DNA of 64,000 nt from Cognatishimia sp. MH4019 (GTDB lineage Bacteria > Pseudomonadota > Alphaproteobacteria > Rhodobacterales > Rhodobacteraceae): assembly GCF_020177595.1 (NCBI RefSeq), contig NZ_JAHTBL010000008.1:62001-126000 (forward strand), written 5' to 3'. The notes under the pieces were generated by a model that ran no database searches, was not told the DNA's origin, and was given only the letters and a program-made list of their open reading frames with translations. Positions 37,034 through 46,164 of this stretch are shown here, one piece after another (position 1 is the stretch's first letter; every line of letters starts with the position of its first letter). The position numbers were made by a program, and so were the translations under genes.

Positions 37034-38419
37034 TTACTCCGCCGGGATTGAGACTGCCGCACCGCCAGAGGAGGGCACGCGTGGTTTGATGGACTCTCCT
37101 TTCGCGGCCTTGCGGGCCAGATAGAAGATCGCACCGATATAGGCGAACATGAGCACCACATAGATCGCGAGATATGCAATCAGCGTCGATGCAACCAGCG
37201 GGGCAGGGACGTCAGCGACCGCCGATGCCGTATCCATCACGCCCGTTACAAGCCACGGCTGACGACCAATTTCAGTGGTGTACCAGCCCGCCAGCGTTGC
37301 CACCCAGCCCGAGAAGGCCATCGCGACAAAGCCGTAAAGCATCGGCTTGGGAAGACCGGCGATACCACCACGTTTTTTGCGGGTGAACCAGACAGCGGCC
37401 CAGCTCATCACCAGCATCAGCATGCCAACGCCAACCATAACCCGGAAGCTATAGAAAACCGGCGCAACACGGGGGTGCATGATAGTGCCATCTTCTTCGA
37501 CAAAATCGTTCAGGCCAGGGACAACACCATCGGCAGAGTGCTTGAGGATCAGCGACGCCCCATTTGGGATCGAAATCTCAAAATCATTCGAGCGGGTTTC
37601 TTGGTTGGGAATGGCAAACAGCACCAGCGGCACATTCGGTCCGGTCTCCCAGTTGCCCTCCATCGCAGCCACCTTCGCAGGCTGATGCTCAAGCGTGTTC
37701 AGCCCGTGCATGTCGCCTGCAAAAATCTGGATCGGGATCAACAGCGCGCCAAGGGTGACGCCCGTACGCAAGGTCGCTTTGACACTCTCACACTTGTCGC
37801 CGATCAGGTAACGGAAGGCCGAAATACCGGCCAGCAGGAAGGCCACGGTCAGACCTGAGGCGAGAAGCATGTGAACCAAACGATAGGGCATCGACGGGTT
37901 GAAAATGATCGCCCACCAGTCTGTCGCAAAAGCCACACCATCGCGCATCTCAAAGCCCGCAGGCGTGTGCATCCAGCTGTTCAGGACCAAAATCCAGAAC
38001 GCGGACATCGTCGTGCCGAACGCCACAAGGAATGTCGCAGTAGTGTGTAACCAGCTGGGAACCTTGGAAAAACCAAAAAGCATAATGCCAAGGAACACCG
38101 CCTCAAGGAAGAACGCCGTCATCACCTCATAGGCCAGCAAAGGCCCCGCGATGTTGCCGACCGTCTCCATGAAGCCCGGCCAGTTGGTGCCGAACTGGAA
38201 CGACATTGTGATGCCGCTGACGACGCCCATGGCAAAGCTGAGAGCGAAGACCTTTACCCAAAAGCGATAGCTTTCCATCCACTTCATGTCGCCCGTTGCT
38301 TTAAAGCGCAGCTTGAAAAACAGCAGCACCCAGCCAAGGGCAATCGTGATGGTCGGGAACAGGATATGAAACGAGATATTCGCCCCAAATTGAATACGAG
38401 ACAGCAGCAGAGTGTCCAT
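37034..38419 (-). CDS. cydA: Cytochrome bd ubiquinol oxidase subunit I (cyanide-insensitive type)
   Basis: 461 residues from ATG 38419; the longer frame to 38506 has no support. Haem ligands fit His18, His183 and Met328, and the GRQPW motif is at 385-389. The periplasmic Q-loop is of the short kind, as in cyanide-insensitive oxidases (CioA), judged from total length. The enzyme reduces oxygen to water using ubiquinol without pumping protons and helps at low oxygen or under respiratory stress. cydD/cydC are not in the window. Confidence 0.97.
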   Translation of the reverse strand: MDTLLLSRIQFGANISFHILFPTITIALGWVLLFFKLRFKATGDMKWMESYRFWVKVFALSFAMGVVSGITMSFQFGTNWPGFMETVGNIAGPLLAYEVMTAFFLEAVFLGIMLFGFSKVPSWLHTTATFLVAFGTTMSAFWILVLNSWMHTPAGFEMRDGVAFATDWWAIIFNPSMPYRLVHMLLASGLTVAFLLAGISAFRYLIGDKCESVKATLRTGVTLGALLIPIQIFAGDMHGLNTLEHQPAKVAAMEGNWETGPNVPLVLFAIPNQETRSNDFEISIPNGASLILKHSADGVVPGLNDFVEEDGTIMHPRVAPVFYSFRVMVGVGMLMLVMSWAAVWFTRKKRGGIAGLPKPMLYGFVAMAFSGWVATLAGWYTTEIGRQPWLVTGVMDTASAVADVPAPLVASTLIAYLAIYVVLMFAYIGAIFYLARKAAKGESIKPRVPSSGGAAVSIPAE

Positions 38420-38535
38420 TATCTGGCCTTTTTTAGTTGCTCTTTCACGATGTATTACGGCTGAGATAGGTGACTGGATCGCTCTTTCAGCCGGGTGCGA
38501 CCGCACACCGCGCGTCAGCCTGTCCCGGTTGAAAT

Positions 38536-39459
38536 CTAGGCGAAAATCCAGCGCGTTTTTTGGCGATAAACCTCGTCCGGTTGCACCAAAATTGTGGGAA
38601 AATCAGCGTGATTTGGCGCATCCGGCCAGTGCTGGGCTTCCAGCGCAAGTCCGCAGTAATTCGGGCTTTGCGTTGCCGCGTCATACACTTGGAGACCGGG
38701 CGCATCGGTTTCAACTGTCATCCGCGCGGATGGACCGCTCAACACGGCACGACCGCCCGTAGCCAGGCAAAAGTTATGATCCAGCGGCGGCACCCCTTCC
38801 ATCAACCGCCGCCCTTCGCGGAAGTCATAGGGCGTCCCGCTCACATCACTGATTTCGCCGGTTGGAAGGCTGGTGTCATCTGTCGGCAAGTAGTGATCCG
38901 CGTCGATTTGCAGATGATGATCTGCAAAATTGCCGCCTAAGTTCCAATAGGAATGATTGGCGATATTCATCAGTGTCGGCTGATCCGTGCGCCCTTCGAT
39001 CTCCAACTCCAGCGCCGAGCCGCCCAAGCGGTAGCGTGCGATAATCTCGCGATTGCCCGGAAACCCGGCCTCGCCATCTGCGCAGGTGATGCGGAAGACC
39101 ACCGTTTCACCTTCCAGCGCCATATTCCAGACCCGCAAATGCAGCGCAGCCGAGGCCCCATGCAGCATATGCGGCGCACGGTTCACCTCGAACCGATGCA
39201 GAACGCCGTGAATCTCTCCGCGTCCGTATCCGATCCGGTTGGCCACTGGTCCCACCAACGCGCCAAAGACGCGGCGCCGCCCTTCGTAATCCGCCATTGT
39301 CGCCCCGCCAACAGTCATCTCCTGACCGCTGAACAAAACCGATTGCACCGTCGCGCCGTAGCTCAGAAAAGCGACCCGCAGCTCGCCATTGTCCAGCACC
39401 GCGCGGTGCACGGATGCGCCTGCTTTGCTCGTTCCAAAGGACGCTATAAGGGCCGCCAT
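38536..39459 (-). CDS. galM: Aldose 1-epimerase (galactose mutarotase)
   Basis: 307 residues. Catalytic residues of the family are visible: a His in the PHMLHG segment, His in NIANHSYWNLGG, and the C-terminal Glu in ALEAQHWPD. The enzyme interconverts alpha- and beta-galactose, supplying the anomer used by galactose dehydrogenase. It is the last gene of the galactoside operon and overlaps the beta-galactosidase gene by 16 bp. Confidence 0.93.
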   Translation of the reverse strand: MAALIASFGTSKAGASVHRAVLDNGELRVAFLSYGATVQSVLFSGQEMTVGGATMADYEGRRRVFGALVGPVANRIGYGRGEIHGVLHRFEVNRAPHMLHGASAALHLRVWNMALEGETVVFRITCADGEAGFPGNREIIARYRLGGSALELEIEGRTDQPTLMNIANHSYWNLGGNFADHHLQIDADHYLPTDDTSLPTGEISDVSGTPYDFREGRRLMEGVPPLDHNFCLATGGRAVLSGPSARMTVETDAPGLQVYDAATQSPNYCGLALEAQHWPDAPNHADFPTILVQPDEVYRQKTRWIFA

Positions 39460-41345
39460 GTGACATCCGCCGCCCCGATCAGAAGCCCATCAAATTCGAC
39501 CTCATGGGGGTTGTAATTGATGTAGAAGCGATGCGCCCCCGTGTCGCGCAGGCGCAAGCCATCGGGCGGTGAGAGCGTGACCAGACCCGCCACCTCGCAC
39601 AGATCGCGCAAGATGCGGTCCAAAGCAGTCTCATCCGGCCATCCCGCAAGATAGTGCACCCTGTCCGCGCGCACCATCGCAGGCCGCCCGTCGACTACAC
39701 TTTCGACCACCTCGGCATCGCCCTCAAGATGTTCAAACCACTTCACCAGAACACCACCCCGCGTTAGCGGGATCAGCTCGGAGGGCGGGACACTTTCCGT
39801 GAACGCAATCGTCGCATCCAGCCCTGCAATGCCCGGCCCCATCGACGTCGGGATCGTCAGCTCCGCCGTCTTCGTATTCGTGCGCGGCCCCAGCACCGCT
39901 TGCCCGTCGAACGTTGCCAATGCTTCTCTCAACGCGTCCGACAGCTGCAAAAGCCCCGGCGCAAGGACGATTTTATAGCCGCTCAAATTAGCGCAATCAG
40001 GCGGCAGAACATCAATCGAAAGCCCCAGCTTGCGCAGCCCGCGATACATCTCGAAACACAGCCGGAAATAGTCAAAATCCGCGCCTTGAGGCTGCGTCTC
40101 CCACGCCCATTGCGATGCATAATCGAAGACCAGTGCCACAGGAGCCTGCGTCACAGACACGTCCGGTGCGTCCTCCAATTCCTGAGCCACTTGCGCGGCC
40201 TCAGCCAACCCCGGAGCTGCCTCGGAATCAGGGCGCAACAACCCCGCATGCATTTGTTCCTGCGCAAATGGCGCTTGTCGCCAGCGAAAGTATGTGACCG
40301 TCTCGGCCCCGTGGGCAAACGCCTCCCACGCCCAAAGCCGCGCCATGCCGGGCAGGGGGGCAGGATTATACGGCGCCCAGTTCACAGGCCCCGGCTGCTG
40401 CTCCATCACCCACCAGCGGCCCTTGCCGACAGCGCGATACAAGTCATGGTGAAACGCCTGAAAATCCGGATCGCCCTGCCGCAAATAATGCTGCTTGTGC
40501 TCGGGGGCTTCCTCCAATCGATCCGATAAAAACCCAATCGGGTAGCTGTCCCAAGACGCGATATCCAGATCCGCACCCACGTCGTAGTGATCGAACGCCG
40601 TCACGCGACCCATATAGTTGTGGATAATCGGCGCGTCCGTCTGCGCCCGGATCAGCCCCACCTGCACCTTGTTGAACTTCACCACCATGTCAGAGCTGAA
40701 CCGCCGAAACGCCATCACATGGCTCGGGTTCGGTTCAGTCACCGTCAGGTTTGGCAGCTCGATCTGCTCGAAATGGTCATACTCCATCGACCAAAAGACA
40801 TTGCCCCACGCCGCATTCAGCGCGTCAATGGTGCCATAGGTTTCCGCCAACCAGTTCTGAAACGCGCGCTCCGCCGCGGGCGAATAGGACAGCGCCGTGT
40901 CGTGGCAGTCATACTCATTATCCGTTTGCCACGCAGCGATGTGCGGATTCGCCCCATAGCGCCGCGCCAGAATGTCCACGATCCGCGCACATTCCTCGCG
41001 GTAGCCGTCATAGCTGAAATCATAATGCCTGCGCGATCCAAAGCCACGCGGCCGTCCCTCCGCGTCCCAGGCCAGCATGTCCGGATGCCGGTCAAGCATC
41101 CAGCGCGGCGGCGTCGCCGTCGGCGTGCCAAGAATCACTTTCAGCCCTGCCGACCCAAGCACGCCAATCGCGCGGTCCAACCAGTCAAACTGCAAATCCC
41201 CGAAGGACGGCTCCAGCCGAGACCACGCAAATTCCCCAATCCGGACCCAGGAAATTCCCGTCTCGACCATCCGCGCCGCATCCTCGGCCCAGATCGCTTC
41301 TGGCCAGTGTTCTGGGTAATAACAGACGCCTAATGCGCGCTTCAT
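39444..41345 (-). CDS. Beta-galactosidase, GH42
   Basis: 633 residues, glycoside hydrolase family 42. The acid/base Glu144 follows Asn in the WQTDNEYDC segment, and the nucleophile fits Glu315 in WWVMEQQPG. The N-terminal TIM barrel is followed by a trimerisation/Rossmann-like domain (about 390-560) and a small beta domain. There is no signal peptide, so it acts on imported beta-galactosides. It overlaps the SMP-30-type gene stop by 4 bp (ATGA). Confidence 0.94.
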   Translation of the reverse strand: MKRALGVCYYPEHWPEAIWAEDAARMVETGISWVRIGEFAWSRLEPSFGDLQFDWLDRAIGVLGSAGLKVILGTPTATPPRWMLDRHPDMLAWDAEGRPRGFGSRRHYDFSYDGYREECARIVDILARRYGANPHIAAWQTDNEYDCHDTALSYSPAAERAFQNWLAETYGTIDALNAAWGNVFWSMEYDHFEQIELPNLTVTEPNPSHVMAFRRFSSDMVVKFNKVQVGLIRAQTDAPIIHNYMGRVTAFDHYDVGADLDIASWDSYPIGFLSDRLEEAPEHKQHYLRQGDPDFQAFHHDLYRAVGKGRWWVMEQQPGPVNWAPYNPAPLPGMARLWAWEAFAHGAETVTYFRWRQAPFAQEQMHAGLLRPDSEAAPGLAEAAQVAQELEDAPDVSVTQAPVALVFDYASQWAWETQPQGADFDYFRLCFEMYRGLRKLGLSIDVLPPDCANLSGYKIVLAPGLLQLSDALREALATFDGQAVLGPRTNTKTAELTIPTSMGPGIAGLDATIAFTESVPPSELIPLTRGGVLVKWFEHLEGDAEVVESVVDGRPAMVRADRVHYLAGWPDETALDRILRDLCEVAGLVTLSPPDGLRLRDTGAHRFYINYNPHEVEFDGLLIGAADVTWRPL

Positions 41346-42202
41346 AAGATCACCTGATGTTCTTTTTGCCCTGTCGCATTAACCTTAACGGCGAAGGTCA
41401 TCCCGTTTGTCGGCTCCAAGTCCCGCTGCACCTTGGAAACCCCAATCGCCGCGCTTGTGCAATAGAGCGTTTGCAGATCGGGCCCGCCGAAGGCCGGGCA
41501 TGAAGTGTGACGCGCGGGAAACTCAATAGTTTCAACAAGTTGCGCGTCTTGACTGTAGCAGGCGACCCGCCCAGCGCCCCATTGCGCCAGCCATATCCGT
41601 CCATCGGCATCAATAACAGCGCCATCGGGGTTTAAACCTTCGTCGCGCAAATCCAGCCACAGCTCCGCAAAATCGTCCGGCATCCCGTCCTCTGCTCGCA
41701 ACGCCTGCCGCATCACCTGTTTGGTCGCTGTATCCGCATAATAGGCAAAGCGCCGATCTGGCGAAAAACAGATCGCATTCGGGATCGTGACGTTCACATA
41801 CAGCTTCGTCAGCGCCCCCTGATAATACCGATAGATCGCGCCCAAATCCGGCTCAGCATTCTTGCCCATTGTGCCGATCCAAAACCCGCCCCAAGGGTCC
41901 GCGCGCCCATCGTTCGAGCGTGTCACAGCGGTCTCCGCTTCCAGTTTCACCAACAGCTCAGAAGTGCCGGTTTCAATCGTGAAAACATAGAGCCCGGTTT
42001 CCGAGGCCATAAGCAATCGATCCTTATCGACCCATCCCGCGGCTGAAATGTTTTCATCAAATTGCCATACTTTTTGATAGCTATCTTGATGCGTTATTAG
42101 CTTTTTGCCATCTATATCGAACCAGAAGAACTGTTGCCGCTCAGGGTGCCAAAGTGGCCCTTCGCCAAGCATGCAAACGCTGTCATCAAAGACAACGCTC
42201 AT
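41342..42202 (-). CDS. SMP-30/gluconolactonase-family lactonase
   Basis: 286-residue beta-propeller lactonase. Metal ligands are recognisable: Glu in MLGEGPLWH (about residue 14), Asn and Asp in SNDGRADPWGGFWIG, and Asp in the LNPDGAVIDADG segment. In this operon it would open galactono-1,4- or 1,5-lactone to galactonate, the second De Ley-Doudoroff step. It overlaps both neighbours by 4 bp. The family is broad, so the substrate is assigned from context. Confidence 0.9.
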   Translation of the reverse strand: MSVVFDDSVCMLGEGPLWHPERQQFFWFDIDGKKLITHQDSYQKVWQFDENISAAGWVDKDRLLMASETGLYVFTIETGTSELLVKLEAETAVTRSNDGRADPWGGFWIGTMGKNAEPDLGAIYRYYQGALTKLYVNVTIPNAICFSPDRRFAYYADTATKQVMRQALRAEDGMPDDFAELWLDLRDEGLNPDGAVIDADGRIWLAQWGAGRVACYSQDAQLVETIEFPARHTSCPAFGGPDLQTLYCTSAAIGVSKVQRDLEPTNGMTFAVKVNATGQKEHQVIL

Positions 42203-42801
42203 GCCACTGCCCGGTCATAAGCTGCCACGATATCCTGCGCCCGCGCTGCTACTTCGCCCATGCTCATCCCAGGTTTGTAGATCGCCGAGCCCAATCCAAA
42301 TCCGTCTGCGCTCGCTGAAATCCAGTCCGCGAAATTCTCCGGCCCTGCGCCACCCACAGCGTACACTTTCGTACCTTTCGGCAAGATCGCCCTCATCGCT
42401 TTCAGCCCTCCGGTGCCTGCCATATCACCCGGAAACAGCTTTAACCCATCCGCGCCCGCCTTCAGCGCTGCAAACGCCTCGGTTGGCGTAAACACACCCG
42501 GCCAGCTCTCCATGCTGCGCGCTTTGGTGCGCGCGATCACCTCTGCATCGCAGTTTGGCGAGACAATCAACCGTCCGCCCGCTTCCGCGATCGCATCGAC
42601 CTCACATGTGGTTAACACTGTGCCAGCGCCGATCACCGCATCCGGAAACGCGTTAACCATTCTGGTGATGCTCTCAACTGGCTCCGGAGAGTTCATCGGC
42701 ACCTCGATCCAGTCGATGCCAGCCTCGATCAACGCGCCACAGATCGGCACCGCCTCATCCGGCGTGACCCCTCGCAAAATTGCTATCAACGCCCGTGTCA
42801 T
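42199..42801 (-). CDS. dgoA: 2-dehydro-3-deoxy-6-phosphogalactonate aldolase
   Basis: 200-residue class I KDPG/KDPGal aldolase. The Schiff-base Lys121 lies in DGLKLFPGD, the catalytic Glu33 in IEVPMNSPEP, and phosphate-binding segments follow. It cleaves 2-keto-3-deoxy-6-phosphogalactonate to pyruvate and glyceraldehyde 3-phosphate. ATG 42801 overlaps the dgoK stop (ATGA); the frame upstream to 42960 is only dgoK read in another frame. The MNSP motif after Glu33 favours the galactonate rather than the gluconate enzyme. Confidence 0.94.
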   Translation of the reverse strand: MTRALIAILRGVTPDEAVPICGALIEAGIDWIEVPMNSPEPVESITRMVNAFPDAVIGAGTVLTTCEVDAIAEAGGRLIVSPNCDAEVIARTKARSMESWPGVFTPTEAFAALKAGADGLKLFPGDMAGTGGLKAMRAILPKGTKVYAVGGAGPENFADWISASADGFGLGSAIYKPGMSMGEVAARAQDIVAAYDRAVA

Positions 42802-43694
42802 GCCGAGATCCCTTCCCGCAATCGCGCCGCATTCAGTCCCGCAATTGTCATCCGGTCGCCCTGCACGTGTGTCGCAGGAACCCCCTGTTCGGCCAAAGCC
42901 GCCACGTAAAGCCGCGCGACCTCTGGCGCGCCAATCACTGCCACCTTTTGGCCCAACCAATACGGCCGCGCCGCTGCCAGTTCCGCGCCAATTAAAAGGC
43001 CCGAAAGCCGCGCGCGTCCAACCTCAGCGGCTGTTCCATTAACCAAACTCTCCGCCCGGATCGAAAAGAGCTTCGCCGCCAACTTCTCTGGTCGTGCCAT
43101 CGAATCCGACAGGGCCTCTGAGAACGCGCTTTCGTCCCAGTTTGCAGTCGTCACTGTGTGCCGCAGCACCGATTGTTCTGACAGCAAGGCAAACAGCTCC
43201 CCTGTCATAAATGTCTGGAACGAAACGATTTCATTAGCACTCACCAAAACCCATTTACTATGAGTTCCGGGCAAACAAATTACCCCGTCCCATCCTTTGT
43301 TCAGGGCGAGAAACCCCGCAATTTGCGTTTCTTCCCCGCGCATCACATCGGCTGGTTGCACCTGTTTCACTCCCGGCAAAACCCGCACATCCAAGCGCGC
43401 GTCCGAGGTCGGCGCATTAACCATCTTCACCTGATCCACTGCCGCTGGCACACTCGAATAAGGCGCTTCAACCCAGCCTTGGCGCGCGCCGACCATGCCG
43501 CAAGCCAAAACCGGCGTCCGGTCTCCCAACCAATCCGACACGAGCGCCAAAAGCGCTCCCTCAAACTGGTTACGCTCCAACGATCCCATGCCATCGTCCG
43601 ACGCGCGCTCGTCCAAAACAGACCCGCCCGACATTGCGTAAACGCGCAAGTGCGAGGTGCCCCAATCGACCGCTATCCAGTCCGGTTTGCTCAT
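42798..43694 (-). CDS. dgoK: 2-dehydro-3-deoxygalactonokinase
   Basis: 298 residues of the DgoK family. The N-terminal phosphate motif is AVDWGTSHLR, followed by the CGMVGARQGW segment typical of DgoK and a LPGTHSKWV segment. It phosphorylates 2-keto-3-deoxygalactonate with ATP. ATG 43694 overlaps the dehydrogenase stop (ATGA); the longer frame to 43889 is rejected. It feeds DgoA directly. Confidence 0.94.
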   Translation of the reverse strand: MSKPDWIAVDWGTSHLRVYAMSGGSVLDERASDDGMGSLERNQFEGALLALVSDWLGDRTPVLACGMVGARQGWVEAPYSSVPAAVDQVKMVNAPTSDARLDVRVLPGVKQVQPADVMRGEETQIAGFLALNKGWDGVICLPGTHSKWVLVSANEIVSFQTFMTGELFALLSEQSVLRHTVTTANWDESAFSEALSDSMARPEKLAAKLFSIRAESLVNGTAAEVGRARLSGLLIGAELAAARPYWLGQKVAVIGAPEVARLYVAALAEQGVPATHVQGDRMTIAGLNAARLREGISA

Positions 43695-44455
43695 CCCGTC
43701 GTCACCACGCCGCCGTCGATCACCATGACCTGACCGGTCATCATTCGGCTCACTTTTGACGCCAGATACAAAACTCCGCCAACCACATCCGCCGGCGCCA
43801 AATGCTCTTTCAAACACTGCTTTTCCAAATGATCCGCCAAGCTCTCTGGATCGGCCCACATATCCAGCTGTTTTTGCGTCAAAACCCACCCTGGAGCCAA
43901 CGCATTAACCCTGATCCCATCCGGTCCAAACTCGCGCGCCAAGCTCCGCGTCATGCCCGTAATCCCCGCATTCGCAGTCGTGTAAGACGGATAACCGCTG
44001 TTACCCATCATGTAGCTGACAGAGGAGAAGTTAATAATTGCGCCACCCTTCGCCGCCTGCATCCCCGGCAACACCGCCTGACACGCAAAGAAGTACGCTT
44101 TGAGATTAATGGCTTGCGACCAGTCCCAGAATTCTTCGTCGACAGCCAGCGTCTCATGGCGCTTATCATTCGCTGCATTGTTAACCAGAACAGAGATGGC
44201 GCCATGTGCTTCCGCCGCGTGATCAATCGCACTTTTCAGCGCGCCAATATCGGTAATGTCACACGGCAAGAACAAGGGTCGAACCCCGTGCTTGCCTTCC
44301 ATTTCGTCACAAAAGTCTGACGCGTCCGAGCGTTGGACAAACGCCACCTGCGCGCCTTGCTTCAGGAATCCTTCCGTGATCGAGGCTCCAATGCCCGCTC
44401 CTCCACCTGTGATGAAGACAGACGCGCCTTTTAAGTCTGGAAATACGGCGTCCAT
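43691..44455 (-). CDS. SDR-family galactose 1-dehydrogenase (by context)
   Basis: 254-residue short-chain dehydrogenase. The cofactor loop is GGGAGIG (18-24), NNAA is at 92-95 and Ser144/145 is in INFSSVS. The catalytic Tyr158 is present, but the Lys four residues later is Asn162 (YTTANAG; codon AAT on the minus strand). This breaks the YxxxK rule. Context (alpha- and beta-galactosidase, lactonase, dehydratase, DgoK, DgoA) calls for D-galactose 1-dehydrogenase, and no other dehydrogenase is in the operon. It may be a family variant that uses another base, or the enzyme may be impaired. ATG 44455 overlaps the dehydratase stop (TGATG). Confidence 0.85.
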   Translation of the reverse strand: MDAVFPDLKGASVFITGGGAGIGASITEGFLKQGAQVAFVQRSDASDFCDEMEGKHGVRPLFLPCDITDIGALKSAIDHAAEAHGAISVLVNNAANDKRHETLAVDEEFWDWSQAINLKAYFFACQAVLPGMQAAKGGAIINFSSVSYMMGNSGYPSYTTANAGITGMTRSLAREFGPDGIRVNALAPGWVLTQKQLDMWADPESLADHLEKQCLKEHLAPADVVGGVLYLASKVSRMMTGQVMVIDGGVVTTG

Positions 44456-46164
44456 CAATGGCTCTCCCGCGTGACGGGGCGGGTGTCTTTGCCCACAAGA
44501 AAATCCAGATCAGCGCCTTGATCTGCTTGAAGCACATGATCAATATACAACTTTGCATAGCCTCTTGAATAATTAGGTTCATCCGATTGCCACATATCTC
44601 GGCGTGCTTTCAGCTCAGTTTCATCAACCATCAACTCAAGTGTGCCAGAGGCCGCCGACACCTTGATCCGGTCGCCTGTTTTAACCAAAGCCAAAGTCCC
44701 GCCTGCCTGCGCTTCCGGCGACACATGCAAGATCACAGTCCCATACGCTGTGCCCGACATTCGTGCGTCTGACACCCGGATCATATCGCGCACACCCTGC
44801 TGCACCAGTTTCTTTGGGATCGGCATATTTCCCACTTCCGGCATCCCCGGATACCCTTTCGGCCCGCAGCCTTTCAGCACCAAAATCGTCTGTGGTGTGA
44901 CCGGCAAATCATCGCGGTCGATGTTGGCTTTCAAGTCCTCGATACTCTCAAACACGAAGGCGTCCCCTTCATGTTCCAGCAATGCGTCAGTCGCAGCAGA
45001 CGGTTTCACAATCGCGCCATTGGGCGCCAGGTTCCCGCGTAAAACCCGTAATCCTGCGGCTGGTTTCACGGGGTCATCAAAGCCATGGATCACATCACGA
45101 TTGTAGCATTCAGCGCCGTCTGCATAGGCGCTGATATCGCCACCCAGGACGGTCATCGCGGGTCGCAAATGGTCTTTGAGTTCATTCAGAACAACCGGCA
45201 TCCCGCCCGCATAGCAGAAATCTTCCATCAGGTATTTGCCCGATGGCATGCAGTTAACCAACAGTGGAATCTCTCCACCGATCTCAAAATCCTTGAGATC
45301 AAGGTTAACACCGACCCGTCCCGCGAGTGCGAGCAGGTGGACCACCGCATTGGTCGAACCGCCCACAGCCGCATTCGCCAGGATCGCGTTCTCAAACGCT
45401 TCCTTGGTTAATACGTCAGACGGTTTGATGTCCTCGTCGACCATTTCCACAATCCGTTTGCCGGTCAGATGCGCCAGCGCCATCCGTCGCGCGTCAACGG
45501 CTGGCAAAGCGGCGTTTGTGGGTAAAGACATCCCCATCGCTTCGACCAAAGACGCTATGGTCGAGGCCGTGCCCATCGTCATGCAAACGCCTGCACTGCG
45601 CGACATGCCAGACTCGGCGGCCATGAAATCCTGCAAGGTCATGTCGCCCGCCCGTACCGCTTCCGAGAACTTCCAGACATCCGTGCCCGATCCGATGTCC
45701 TGCCCTTTGAATTTCCCGTTCAGCATCGGCCCTGAACTGACCACGATTGACGGTAAATCCACCGACGCAGCCCCCATCAGCTGTCCTGGCGTTGTCTTGT
45801 CACAACCGCCTAAAAGCACAACGCCATCAATACCATAGGCGCGGATCGACTCCTCGACATCCATACTCAAAAGGTTCCGAAACAGCATTGCTGTCGGCTT
45901 CATCTGTGTCTCGCCCAGGCTCATCACCGGGAACTCAACCGGGAAGCCACCGGCTTCCCAAACGCCGCGTTTCACCCCCTCGGCCAAGGTTCGCAGGCCG
46001 CTGTTGCATGGTGTCAGTTCCGACCACGTATTGCAGATGCCAATCACCGGACGACCATCAAACGCGTGATCCGGAAACCCTTGGTTTTTCATCCACGACC
46101 GGTGGATGAAACCGTCCTTGTCCAGCTTGCCGTACCAAGCGCGATTGCGGCGATCTTTGGTCAT
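44455..46164 (-). CDS. IlvD/Edd-family sugar-acid dehydratase (galactonate/arabinonate type)
   Basis: 569 residues. The iron-sulfur cysteines fit Cys53 (TPCNSG), Cys121 (GGCDKTTPG) and Cys194 (GVCMTMGT), with the spacing of L-arabinonate/D-xylonate-type dehydratases. In this operon it would dehydrate D-galactonate to 2-keto-3-deoxygalactonate. It is not DgoD, which is an enolase-superfamily enzyme. It overlaps the alpha-galactosidase and dehydrogenase genes. L-arabinonate may be a second substrate. Confidence 0.92.
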   Translation of the reverse strand: MTKDRRNRAWYGKLDKDGFIHRSWMKNQGFPDHAFDGRPVIGICNTWSELTPCNSGLRTLAEGVKRGVWEAGGFPVEFPVMSLGETQMKPTAMLFRNLLSMDVEESIRAYGIDGVVLLGGCDKTTPGQLMGAASVDLPSIVVSSGPMLNGKFKGQDIGSGTDVWKFSEAVRAGDMTLQDFMAAESGMSRSAGVCMTMGTASTIASLVEAMGMSLPTNAALPAVDARRMALAHLTGKRIVEMVDEDIKPSDVLTKEAFENAILANAAVGGSTNAVVHLLALAGRVGVNLDLKDFEIGGEIPLLVNCMPSGKYLMEDFCYAGGMPVVLNELKDHLRPAMTVLGGDISAYADGAECYNRDVIHGFDDPVKPAAGLRVLRGNLAPNGAIVKPSAATDALLEHEGDAFVFESIEDLKANIDRDDLPVTPQTILVLKGCGPKGYPGMPEVGNMPIPKKLVQQGVRDMIRVSDARMSGTAYGTVILHVSPEAQAGGTLALVKTGDRIKVSAASGTLELMVDETELKARRDMWQSDEPNYSRGYAKLYIDHVLQADQGADLDFLVGKDTRPVTRESH

